Source: Oscillospiraceae bacterium
Lineage (GTDB): Bacteria > Bacillota > Clostridia > Oscillospirales > Oscillospiraceae
Assembly: GCA_031255955.1 (NCBI GenBank)
Contig: JAIRRO010000127.1
Coordinates: 1-11,934, forward strand
Direction of reading: 5' to 3'
DNA: 11,934 nt
Shown here: positions 6,373 through 11,934 of the stretch, one piece after another
How positions within the stretch are numbered: position 1 is the stretch's first letter
How the letters are laid out: the number at the start of each line of letters is the position of its first letter
Notes under the pieces: model-generated
What the model was told of the DNA's origin: nothing
Databases searched by the model: none
The model's input: the letters and a program-made list of their open reading frames with translations, nothing else
Made by a program: the position numbers and the translations under genes

Positions 6373-6999
6373 TCATTTAACCTCAATGATTTTCAGCTGC
6401 GCGGCAGAAAATTCCGTTTCGCTTGTCACCACCTCTGTTATCTTCGCGACGTCCACGGTGGACAGCCCCGTCTGCGGCGCCGGAACGGTGATTTTCACGC
6501 CGTCGTCCGATATAAACGCCACGCAGTCCGAAAATCCCCGTGCCATTATCAGCGCCTCAAGCTCCGCCTCCACGCGGCTGTAATCCGCTATTGCCGTCAG
6601 CTTTGCCAGCGCCTCGTCAAGCAGCTCCCGCGAAGCACCGTCTGCCGAGTTTATGGCGGCAAGCGTCTCAACCGCGGCGTCACGCGCCTGTGTCCGGCTT
6701 ATGCGCGCCTCTGCAAAAAATCCGCCGCGAGGACTACTCCCGTTGTAAAACAGCCCGGCGTAATATCCGTTTTCAGCGTTTTCTGCTCCCGCGTTTTCTG
6801 CTCCCGCGTTTTCAGCCTCCGCCGCCGTGCCCTCGCCCTGCAGCTCCGCTCCGGCTTCCGCCGTCAGCTCGGATGGCTCGCCCGTCATTTCATCGGGTAT
6901 GCCTGCCGCCTGCTGCCCATACGACCAGTTCAGATACGCCGCCGCGCATACGAACAGCGCCACCGTGATGATTACCGCGTTCCTTTTAAATGTTTTCAT
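6373..6999 (-). CDS. spoIIIAH: Stage III sporulation protein SpoIIIAH
   Basis: SpoIIIAH is the mother-cell membrane protein whose extracytoplasmic YscJ/FliF-like domain binds forespore SpoIIQ across the septum, forming the ring of the feeding-tube channel. The 208-residue product has a short basic N-terminus, one membrane segment (about 8-24), then AYLNWSYG (21-28), which is typical of clostridial members. A low-complexity linker follows, including three AEN units spaced five residues apart at 62-74, and the conserved domain runs from about 96 to 208. It is the last gene of the operon. The ATG at 6999 is preceded by GGAGGTC with a good spacer. The linker is encoded partly by a 15-bp tandem repeat, so its length may vary between strains. 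Confidence 0.93.
   Translation of the reverse strand: MKTFKRNAVIITVALFVCAAAYLNWSYGQQAAGIPDEMTGEPSELTAEAGAELQGEGTAAEAENAGAENAGAENAENGYYAGLFYNGSSPRGGFFAEARISRTQARDAAVETLAAINSADGASRELLDEALAKLTAIADYSRVEAELEALIMARGFSDCVAFISDDGVKITVPAPQTGLSTVDVAKITEVVTSETEFSAAQLKIIEVK
6776..6813. repeat. 15-bp tandem repeat in the spoIIIAH linker
   Basis: The unit GCGTTTTCTGCTCCC occurs twice in perfect tandem (6776-6790 and 6791-6805), followed by a partial third copy (6806-6813). On the minus strand it encodes the repeated pentapeptide AENAG. The unit length is a multiple of three, so a change in copy number would keep the frame. Confidence 0.9.
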
Positions 7000-7062
7000 G
7001 TTGTTTGACCTCCCGTAAAATTATGACGTATTTTTAAGTACAATGCCTTCAATTCGCTGCTT

Positions 7063-7647
7063 TTAATTCGCTTCGCTGCGCGGCGTCGGCGTCGGCGTCC
7101 GCTGCCGCATCGGGGCTATTTCCACGTGTCCCGCGCCCAGCCCCGTCAGCGACGTCACCGCGCCCAGCAGTCGCAACCTCACCTCCGGATTTCCCGCGCC
7201 CTCCGCCACCACAAGCGCGCCCAAATATTCCGGGTATCCGCGCTTTATCACGACGGGCGCCTCCGCCGCCCCGCCGGAGCCGATTATCACGGCGTCCTCC
7301 GTTTGATCCCGCCCCGCGCCCTCTCCCCTGTCGGAATATGTTTTGTCGGTGGCAATAAACGTCTCTCCCCCGGAACGCAGCGTCAGCATCACCGCGACGC
7401 GCCCCGCGCCGTCAATCTCTCCCAGCAGCCGCTCTATCCGCCGCTCTGTCTCCGCAAGCGAGAACGGCATTTCTTCCGCTGCTTGCTCCGCCGCCGCCGA
7501 ATCCGGAATCTCATTGCCGCCGTCCGAGCCGTCGCCACCTGTCGGAATCGTCAGCAGCGCAATTCCAAGGACGATTATCACGGCGATAATTCCGAGCTGA
7601 CCGCTCTTTTTCAGCTTCTCGCGCAGCGTGTTCAGTATCTTTTGCAC
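7063..7647 (-). CDS. spoIIIAG: Stage III sporulation protein SpoIIIAG
   Basis: SpoIIIAG is a ring-forming mother-cell component of the SpoIIIA–SpoIIQ channel, related to FliF/YscJ ring proteins. The product (194 residues from the chosen start) has a basic N-terminus, one membrane segment (about 18-34, rich in I, V, L), a Gly/Asp-rich linker and an extracytoplasmic domain. That domain contains LAETERRIERLLGEIDGAGRV, VMLTLRSGGE and VVIKRGYPEYLGALVVAEGA, the typical family pattern. The C-terminus ends in a TPTPTP run. GTG at 7647 was chosen because GGGGGAG (7657-7663) lies 9 nt upstream; the in-frame ATG at 7656 has the same sequence directly against it with no spacer. Either start lies at the spoIIIAF stop, consistent with coupling. 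Only the start is uncertain. Confidence 0.92.
   Translation of the reverse strand: MQKILNTLREKLKKSGQLGIIAVIIVLGIALLTIPTGGDGSDGGNEIPDSAAAEQAAEEMPFSLAETERRIERLLGEIDGAGRVAVMLTLRSGGETFIATDKTYSDRGEGAGRDQTEDAVIIGSGGAAEAPVVIKRGYPEYLGALVVAEGAGNPEVRLRLLGAVTSLTGLGAGHVEIAPMRQRTPTPTPRSEAN
7082..7099. repeat. Hexanucleotide repeat (GGCGTC)x3 in spoIIIAG
   Basis: Three perfect copies of GGCGTC in tandem encode the TPTPTP run near the C-terminus of SpoIIIAG. This is a small in-frame microsatellite within coding sequence. Confidence 0.85.
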
Positions 7648-7648
7648 A

Positions 7649-8155
7649 TCAGTCATCTCCCCCGACGGACTCCCGTTTTGTCCAGCTTTGTTGCTCCGGC
7701 GGCACGCCAAGCCCCGCCTCTATCTCATACATAAGCGCGTCGCGCCGCGATTCGTCCGACGCCGCCACGGATACATGTCCGGGATACCAATATCCGTCCG
7801 CTCCGCGCTCCGCCGTAACGGCGACCGCAATGTCCGTCATTCCGAGTGCGCGCGCTTTGTCCAAAATATATGCGGCGTACTTTTCCTCTATGATTCGCCG
7901 CGTCAGGTTTTCGTTCGCGGTCAGCGCCGGAGCCGTAAATTCCTCCGCCTCCGCGCACAGTCGCGCCAAGCTGCGGCTGAAAACGCTGTAATCAAATCCG
8001 CGAACAGGCTTTATCAGCGCGAGCAGCACGACAAACCCGCACACGACGGATACCACGCGCTTTGTCCTGCTCTCCGGCGTCAGGGTCAGCGTCACCGCCG
8101 ACACCATAGCCGCGCCCACTATGCCAAGTATCCATCCGCGCAGAGCCTCAGTCAT
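7649..8155 (-). CDS. spoIIIAF: Stage III sporulation protein SpoIIIAF
   Basis: SpoIIIAF is a membrane component of the mother-cell half of the sporulation channel, with a soluble domain related to the ring-forming members. The 168-residue product begins with two hydrophobic helices (about 7-24 and 34-49) separated by TPESRTKR, followed by the family element ALIKPVRGFDY (46-56) and a soluble C-terminal region. It is somewhat shorter than the B. subtilis protein of about 200 residues. The ATG at 8155 has AGGGGAG about 8 nt upstream. The stop touches the spoIIIAG start region. Assignment rests on sequence pattern and fixed position in the operon. Confidence 0.9.
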   Translation of the reverse strand: MTEALRGWILGIVGAAMVSAVTLTLTPESRTKRVVSVVCGFVVLLALIKPVRGFDYSVFSRSLARLCAEAEEFTAPALTANENLTRRIIEEKYAAYILDKARALGMTDIAVAVTAERGADGYWYPGHVSVAASDESRRDALMYEIEAGLGVPPEQQSWTKRESVGGDD

Positions 8156-8210
8156 TCTTATATCTCCCCTCTCCGAATTTTTTACCGAAAATCGCGCCGC
8201 GCCGCAACTC

Positions 8211-9440
8211 TCACACCACCGCCTTTATCGCGGATACTATCGAAATGAACAGCATCACCGCCGCCGAGCCTGTCATACCCAGCGTCAAACCGAACGCCGA
8301 GCCGAACGCGTCAATGAGCTTCGTAACGCTTTTATCCGCCGCCGCGCCGGAGAGTCCCCCCGCCACCTTAAAGAGCATATAGCTCATGCCCAAGCGAATA
8401 AACGGCACGGCGCACACCGCCGCGGCGGCAAGCACGCCAAACACACCGACGGCGTTTCTCAGCAGCGCCGCGCCGGACATCACCGTATCGGCGGCGTCGG
8501 CGAGTATGCTGCCCACCACCGGCAGCACGGTACTCATCGCAACCTTCGCGGCGCGGATTGTCACGGCGTCCGAGGCTGAGGCTATCACACCCGTGAGCGA
8601 AATATACGCCACGAAGGCAAGCACAAAGCAGGTAAGCGCCGTTTTGGCAAGCCATTTTATCATCGCCGACGCCCCCGCCAGTGCGTCGACTCCGGACGCG
8701 CCTCCGGCTCCCGCAGCCGACACAACCGCCTCCGCCACCGACACCGCGGCGTAAGCGTAGATAAGCGGCATAATTACGGTTCGCATCGCGCCTATCGAGA
8801 AATCCAACAGCATCACCGCGGCGGAGTATTTCACGGCGGCGGAGGTCAGCGCCCCACCCGCGGCGGACGCCGCCGCAAGGCACGGCAGCAAGGCTTTTGA
8901 GAACATATTCAAATCCCGCAGCACACCGTCGCCCATCCCGATGAATGTGTTCACGCCGGACACCGACACCACGGAAATCGCAAGAACCGCCGCCAGCCGG
9001 GCATAATTGCCGCCTTTTTCCGGAAACGCCGCCGTGAATATGCCGGACATCAACGCCGCCGCAACAACGGCAGCCGCGCCGGCAAGCGCCGGTGATATAA
9101 TGCCGCGCAGCCTTGCAGCTACGCCGGAAACAAGCCGCGCAATCGCGCTTTCAACCTGCAGCGCGTCTGTTACCCTCATATCGCCGAGTATCTCCCCCGC
9201 CGATTCCGGCGCGGCTTGCTCCACGCGCTGCACACCTATGGCGTCGGATTGCTCCTTTAATATCTCTTCCATTAATATCTCTTCCATCGCCGCGCCGCCG
9301 CGCTTATCCGCGTCGGCTTCGCTGTCACGCGCCGCCACTGCTGTGGGCGATGCAGCAACCGTCACTGCCATAACCGCAATAACCAGCGACAGCGCCGATA
9401 CGAGAGCGCGCGCAGACCTATCTTTCATTCGTTTTTTCAT
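8211..9440 (-). CDS. spoIIIAE: Stage III sporulation protein SpoIIIAE
   Basis: SpoIIIAE is the large polytopic membrane protein of the SpoIIIA complex. From the ATG at 9440 it has 409 residues, close to the usual length of about 400. A signal peptide is visible (basic MKKRMKDRSAR, hydrophobic core about 12-30, likely cleavage after AVA at 34-36). A soluble stretch and many Ala/Gly/Val-rich membrane helices follow, from about residue 115 to the C-terminus. The ATG overlaps the spoIIIAD stop as ATGA. The frame is open further upstream, but that sequence translates antisense-like residues inside spoIIIAD, so the upstream starts were rejected. A duplicated MEEIL occurs at residues 52-61. Confidence 0.93.
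   Translation of the reverse strand: MKKRMKDRSARALVSALSLVIAVMAVTVAASPTAVAARDSEADADKRGGAAMEEILMEEILKEQSDAIGVQRVEQAAPESAGEILGDMRVTDALQVESAIARLVSGVAARLRGIISPALAGAAAVVAAALMSGIFTAAFPEKGGNYARLAAVLAISVVSVSGVNTFIGMGDGVLRDLNMFSKALLPCLAAASAAGGALTSAAVKYSAAVMLLDFSIGAMRTVIMPLIYAYAAVSVAEAVVSAAGAGGASGVDALAGASAMIKWLAKTALTCFVLAFVAYISLTGVIASASDAVTIRAAKVAMSTVLPVVGSILADAADTVMSGAALLRNAVGVFGVLAAAAVCAVPFIRLGMSYMLFKVAGGLSGAAADKSVTKLIDAFGSAFGLTLGMTGSAAVMLFISIVSAIKAVV
9258..9287. repeat. Perfect 15-bp tandem duplication in spoIIIAE
   Basis: TAATATCTCTTCCAT is present twice without interruption (9258-9272 and 9273-9287). On the minus strand it encodes the doubled MEEIL at the start of the mature SpoIIIAE domain. It is AT-richer than its surroundings and looks like a recent slippage event that kept the frame. 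Confidence 0.9.
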
Positions 9441-9826
9441 TGCAATATCGAATAAATCATATCCAGCGCCGTCTGAAACAGCGGAAGCGCGGCATACAGT
9501 GCCGCCGCCGCCCCCATAAGCTCCACGCCGGACGCCGCCGACGCCTGACCGGCATCGCGGCAAATATCCGCAAACAGCTTCGTCACAATAGAGATTCCCG
9601 CCGTTTTCAGCACCACGGCAAGCGTCGCGTTCGGTATTCCCGCCGCGCCCGCTATCGTCCGCACAAAGCCGAGGACGTCGGCGATTACCTCTATGCCCAT
9701 ATACACCGCGAAAATGGACACCGCAGCCGACAGCAGCAGCGAGCCTTCCGGATTGTTCTTTTTTATAACCAGTCCCAGCGCCGAACCGGCTGCCGCCGCC
9801 GCCAATACCTTAACAAGCTGCGTCAC
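9437..9826 (-). CDS. spoIIIAD: Stage III sporulation protein SpoIIIAD
   Basis: SpoIIIAD is a small polytopic membrane protein of the channel complex. The product has 129 residues from the GTG at 9826, close to the 133 of B. subtilis. It has hydrophobic helices at about 3-21, 30-48 and 103-117 and the family core VVLKTAGISIVTKLFADICR (71-90), followed by DAGQASAASGVELMG (91-105). The start is the only plausible one near the spoIIIAC stop, 2 bp after it. It has no close Shine-Dalgarno (AAAGGATC is about 16 nt upstream), so translation probably relies on coupling to spoIIIAC. The stop overlaps the spoIIIAE start as ATGA. Confidence 0.9.
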   Translation of the reverse strand: MTQLVKVLAAAAAGSALGLVIKKNNPEGSLLLSAAVSIFAVYMGIEVIADVLGFVRTIAGAAGIPNATLAVVLKTAGISIVTKLFADICRDAGQASAASGVELMGAAAALYAALPLFQTALDMIYSILQ

Positions 9827-9828
9827 GG

Positions 9829-10023
9829 CTAAAACCCGAACAGATCCTTTATGAGGTTGAACAGCCCGCTGACCTCGCGCAGGATTATAATCAGCACGAC
9901 TATAAGCCCCGCTATGCTGGTCAGCAGCGCCTGCTCCCCACGTCCGGAGCGCGACAGCAGCAAATCGAGTACGGCAACCAAAATACCGACCGCGGCAATT
10001 TTGAAAATCAAGTCCACATTCAT
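9829..10023 (-). CDS. spoIIIAC: Stage III sporulation protein SpoIIIAC
   Basis: SpoIIIAC is a very small membrane protein of the sporulation channel. The product has 64 residues (68 in B. subtilis), with two membrane helices (about 5-24 and 34-49), the conserved MNVDLIFKIAAVGILV beginning and a GRGEQA turn. The ATG at 10023 fits the start of homologues but has only a weak GGTG upstream. The good AGGAG in the spoIIIAB–spoIIIAC gap instead serves a five-codon frame (10020-10037), whose stop overlaps this ATG, so initiation may be coupled. An in-frame TTG at 10044 sits only 2 nt from the AGGAG and is less likely. Confidence 0.9.
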   Translation of the reverse strand: MNVDLIFKIAAVGILVAVLDLLLSRSGRGEQALLTSIAGLIVVLIIILREVSGLFNLIKDLFGF

Positions 10024-10037
10024 CGAAAACGCACCAT
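10020..10037 (-). CDS. Possible five-codon leader ORF (MVRFR) before spoIIIAC
   Basis: On the minus strand AGGAG is followed after 9 nt by ATG GTG CGT TTT CGA TGA, a five-residue frame whose stop overlaps the spoIIIAC ATG in an ATGA arrangement. It has a far better ribosome binding site than spoIIIAC itself. It could deliver ribosomes to spoIIIAC by termination-reinitiation. Such a short frame can arise by chance, so this is a suggestion from spacing and overlap only. Confidence 0.35.
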   Translation of the reverse strand: MVRFR

Positions 10038-10062
10038 AACACAATGCTCCTATATCAGGCTT

Positions 10063-10578
10063 CTATATCAGTATCAGGACGATAAACACCCCGGCAGCCG
10101 CGCCGAGCGCCGCGAAGGTCTTTGAATCCGCGCCGCGTCTTTCGTCCGCGCGTCGGGCGAATTCCTCAAAGCTGCGCTCCGCGCGCTCAAGTGCGGCGCG
10201 CTGCTCCGCCGCGTCGTATCGTCCTAATGAGCGCGCCAGCTCCCGCAGGGCGGCGCGCTCTTCCTGCGATAGCAGCAGCTCCGGCGCGGCGTCTATTGTC
10301 TGTGCCCAGATATCATACAGCGCAACGCTTCCAAGCTCCCCGAGTCTCGCGTGAATATTTCGGAAAAACGAGCTGACAGGCACCGCCGTTTGCAACGCCA
10401 TTCGCTCCATCAGCTCCGGCACGGGGGTCAGGCGCGTGACAATCTCGCTTCGCATCGCGGCAAGCGCGCAGACTATCTCTGATAGAATACGGCTTCTTCG
10501 CCGCAGACGCCGGACGTGTAAAAGTCCGCAGGCGCTTGTCCCGCTGATAAGTAAAATCGCCCCTATCAGCTTCGTCAT
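10063..10578 (-). CDS. spoIIIAB: Stage III sporulation protein SpoIIIAB
   Basis: SpoIIIAB is a membrane-anchored component of the SpoIIIA complex, distantly related to GspF-type proteins of type II secretion, and is expected to contact the ATPase SpoIIIAA. The 171 residues equal the usual length. An N-terminal membrane helix (about 3-20) is followed by a charged helical cytoplasmic domain with LRRRSRILSEIVCALAAMRSEI (25-46) and FFRNIHARLGELG (71-83), and a C-terminal hydrophobic helix (about 155-171). The start overlaps the spoIIIAA stop as ATGA, so the two are probably translated together. Confidence 0.92.
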   Translation of the reverse strand: MTKLIGAILLISGTSACGLLHVRRLRRRSRILSEIVCALAAMRSEIVTRLTPVPELMERMALQTAVPVSSFFRNIHARLGELGSVALYDIWAQTIDAAPELLLSQEERAALRELARSLGRYDAAEQRAALERAERSFEEFARRADERRGADSKTFAALGAAAGVFIVLILI

Positions 10579-11513
10579 AATCGCGCCGCCTCATATATCC
10601 GCTGCCCGCCGGTTTTTTTGATGATAACCGCCGCCTCAAATATTCCCCCGCACAGCAGCGCGGCGTAAAGCGGCTTTTTCATCAGCTCCTCCACTGAAAA
10701 GGCGTGTACCGTGGCAAACAGCCGCACGCCGCAATTCGCCGCGCGTTCCACCGCCGCGACATCCTCCGGCGCCGTGATTTCATCAAGGGCAAGCGTCTCG
10801 GGGTTCATCGCCCGCAGCAGCATCATTGCCGCCGCCGCCTTCGGGCACGCGGACAAAACATCCGTTCTGCACCCGATATTCATCTGCGGCACGCCGCCCG
10901 ACACGGCGGCGATCTCCCCGCGCTCGTCTGCAAGTCCGACGCGCGACGGCGCTATACCCAGCTCCACCGCTCCATCCGACACAAGCCGCACAAGGTCGCG
11001 CAGGAGCGTCGTCTTGCCCGCGCCGGGCGGGGATATAATCAGCACCGACCCTATCCCCCCGCGGGCGTCGTCCGCCGTCGCCAAAACGGCGGACACGGCG
11101 CGGCGCGCGATGCCTGTCACCTCACGCGGGATGCGCACGGCGACGGAGGAAAGCGCCCTGAAGCCCATAACGCCCGACGAATCCGTCGCCGTCTCCCCGC
11201 ACAGTCCTATTCTGTAACCCCCGGCGGCATTGATATATCCCGCGCGCACCGTTTCGCGCACAGAGTGCGCGGACGCCGCAGTGGCTATTTCAACCACGGT
11301 GTCAAGCTCGCGCGGCGTCACCTCGGTGCCGCCGAGGGCGCGCTCCCCGTCCGGCAGAACCGCGCAAACAGGAAACCCCACACGAAGCCGCAGCTCCTCC
11401 GCCACGCACTGCTCCGCGGGCGGCAACGCCAATGCGTCAGCGCGGCGGTGCGGCGGCAAAAGCCGTGCCGCACCGTAATATTTCGCGTCGTAAGCACCGT
11501 TAAAATCATTCAT
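10575..11513 (-). CDS. spoIIIAA: Stage III sporulation protein SpoIIIAA, AAA-type ATPase
   Basis: SpoIIIAA is the cytosolic ATPase of the mother-cell channel complex, related to type II/IV secretion ATPases. Its ATP-binding site is needed for gene expression in the engulfed forespore. The 312-residue protein has an N-terminal domain (about 1-145, with SVRETVRAGYINAAGGYRIG at 84-103), Walker A SPPGAGKTT (161-169, Lys167), DERGE (196-200) and Walker B LALDEI (241-246, Asp244 and Glu245). ATVHAF (267-272) is the expected sensor-like histidine element. The ATG at 11513 has GGGGAG 5 nt upstream. It is the first gene of the operon, behind a sigma-E-like promoter, and overlaps spoIIIAB by four bases. 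Confidence 0.95.
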   Translation of the reverse strand: MNDFNGAYDAKYYGAARLLPPHRRADALALPPAEQCVAEELRLRVGFPVCAVLPDGERALGGTEVTPRELDTVVEIATAASAHSVRETVRAGYINAAGGYRIGLCGETATDSSGVMGFRALSSVAVRIPREVTGIARRAVSAVLATADDARGGIGSVLIISPPGAGKTTLLRDLVRLVSDGAVELGIAPSRVGLADERGEIAAVSGGVPQMNIGCRTDVLSACPKAAAAMMLLRAMNPETLALDEITAPEDVAAVERAANCGVRLFATVHAFSVEELMKKPLYAALLCGGIFEAAVIIKKTGGQRIYEAARL

Positions 11514-11542
11514 ATTCGCTCCCCGCTCTCAGCTGTAAATTT

Positions 11543-11557
11543 CGCGGCGCCGCCGCG
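11543..11557 (-). other. GC stem-loop in the spoIIIA leader
   Basis: CGCGGC and GCCGCG form a perfect 6-bp stem around a GGC triloop in the presumed 5' untranslated region, about 20 nt before the spoIIIAA Shine-Dalgarno. There is no U-tract (AAATTTACAG follows), so it is not a terminator. It might stabilise the transcript, or merely reflect local GC richness. Confidence 0.3.
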
Positions 11558-11584
11558 TCCGCAGCCCTCCCGGCACCGCGATAC

Positions 11585-11613
11585 AGTTTATTAAAGCCTG
11601 TCCGTGAATATGA
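11585..11613 (-). promoter_or_regulatory. Sigma-E-like promoter of the spoIIIA operon
   Basis: On the minus strand TCATATT (plus 11607-11613) matches the B. subtilis sigma-E -35 consensus KMATATT at every position. After 14 bp, AATAAACT (11585-11592) matches 6 of 8 positions of the -10 consensus CATACAMT. The spacing is as expected for sigma-E. Transcription would start near 11578, giving a leader of about 65 nt. Known sigma-E control of spoIIIA in B. subtilis supports the call. Confidence 0.65.
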
Positions 11614-11627
11614 TGAAAATTTTTCTG

Positions 11628-11656
11628 TTGACTTTTCTCCGCGCTTCTTTTATAAT
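11628..11656 (+). promoter_or_regulatory. Sigma-A-type promoter of tRNA-Ser
   Basis: TTGACT (11628-11633) and a perfect TATAAT (11651-11656) are spaced 17 bp apart. Transcription would start near 11663, about 50 nt before the mature tRNA. It is back to back with the spoIIIA promoter, with only 14 bp between the two -35 boxes. Confidence 0.8.
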
Positions 11657-11712
11657 GCGAATTGTCTCGCGCGCGGGTCACCCGCCGCACCGCGTGTGGC
11701 GTGCTTATATTC

Positions 11713-11805
11713 GGAGAAGTCGCGTAGTTTGGTCGAGCGCGCGCGATTGGAAATCGCGTAGGCGTCAAAAGCGCCTCGAGGGTTCGAATCCCTCCTTCTC
11801 CGCCA
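11713..11805 (+). tRNA. tRNA-Ser (anticodon GGA)
   Basis: The 93-nt sequence folds as a class II tRNA. The acceptor stem is GGAGAAG / CTTCTCC, the D-loop contains GG, and the anticodon stem CGCGA / TCGCG encloses the loop TTGGAAA with anticodon GGA (reads UCC and UCU). The long variable arm AGGCG / CGCCT is characteristic of serine, leucine or tyrosine tRNAs. The T-arm is GAGGG-TTCGAAT-CCCTC. The discriminator is G and the 3' CCA is encoded. No terminator is visible directly after the gene, so it may be cotranscribed with the gene that follows. Confidence 0.97.
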
Positions 11806-11864
11806 GTAGACTGTAGAATAAATGTCACCCACACATAATTGCAGAGCCAAAAACAGGAGGTCAT

Positions 11865-11934
11865 ATGCAAAGAACGATGTCAAGCGAAGAATTAGCAAAG
11901 TACACGAGCCAAGTTAAGGATCCTTCGGAAGCCT
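11865..11934 (+). CDS. 5' end of an unidentified gene, cut by the window edge
   Basis: A perfect AGGAGG (11855-11860) stands 4 nt before an ATG that opens a frame running uninterrupted to the window end. The 23 visible residues begin MQRTMSSEELAKYTSQVKD and are hydrophilic, without a signal peptide. The codons are AT-richer than in the other genes here. The segment is too short to assign a family. It starts 59 bp after the tRNA-Ser gene, has no clear promoter of its own and may be read from the tRNA promoter. Its place beside a tRNA 3' end would suit an integrated element, but nothing visible proves that. Confidence 0.55.
   Translation, partial: MQRTMSSEELAKYTSQVKDPSEA

Noticed and set aside
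9441..9563. Upstream extension of spoIIIAE (41 codons)
   Set aside because: The extension overlaps spoIIIAD coding sequence. The start at 9440 gives a proper signal peptide, the usual length and an ATGA overlap.
9827..10042. Upstream extension of spoIIIAD (72 codons)
   Set aside because: It runs through spoIIIAC in another frame and yields a Cys/Arg-rich sequence unlike the family. The GTG at 9826 gives the expected length.
10704..11594. Long plus-strand reading frame (296 codons) opposite spoIIIAA
   Set aside because: It is antisense to the conserved ATPase, very rich in Arg and His, and crosses the spoIIIA leader. It is a compositional artefact.
1..11934. CRISPR array, insertion sequence, prophage or toxin-antitoxin module
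   Set aside because: No spaced direct repeats, transposase motifs, terminal inverted repeats, phage genes or paired small toxin-antitoxin genes are visible. The tandem repeats found are short in-frame coding repeats.

Overview
The window comes from a spore-forming, GC-rich member of the Clostridia (Firmicutes/Bacillota). It carries a complete eight-gene spoIIIA operon, which is found only in endospore formers. Beside it is the Asp23-like–nusB–xseA–xseB–ispA cluster in Firmicutes order. A C_GCAxxG_C_C-family redox protein, common in anaerobic Clostridia, supports this. The species cannot be named from the sequence.

Layout, left to right. Positions 1-402 are AT-rich and hold a minus-strand sigma-A-type promoter pointing out of the window, a GC-rich hairpin, two short perfect palindromes and the promoter of the first gene, but no convincing gene. 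A lone plus-strand gene (403-840) encodes a six-cysteine C_GCAxxG_C_C protein. It converges on a minus-strand pair, a glyoxalase I-like VOC protein (2338-2709) and murC (850-2307), which share a promoter with -35 and -10 boxes 17 bp apart. Next on the minus strand is the operon Asp23-like (6200) > nusB > xseA > xseB > ispA (2857), with its own promoter at 6252-6280. A terminator at 6311-6352 separates it from spoIIIAA to spoIIIAH (11513 down to 6373), mostly joined by ATGA overlaps or very short gaps. The right edge has a tRNA-Ser(GGA) gene on the plus strand with a strong promoter, then the first 23 codons of an unidentified gene cut by the window edge.

How the genes work together. SpoIIIAA (cytosolic ATPase) and SpoIIIAB to AH form the mother-cell half of the feeding-tube channel that joins with SpoIIQ to keep the forespore alive after engulfment. 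A sigma-E-like promoter (boxes at 11607-11613 and 11585-11592) fits mother-cell expression. The second operon is housekeeping: rRNA antitermination (NusB), exonuclease VII (XseA/XseB) and isoprenoid chain elongation (IspA), which supplies the precursor of the undecaprenyl lipid carrier. MurC acts in peptidoglycan precursor synthesis.

Most of the window is ordinary core genome and I see no new multi-gene system. The points most worth checking are a five-codon mini-ORF with a good ribosome binding site, overlapping the spoIIIAC start; paired palindromes upstream of the C_GCAxxG_C_C gene; an apparent deletion of about ten residues in the IspA loop after the second aspartate-rich motif; and the sigma-E-like promoter placed back to back with the tRNA promoter.
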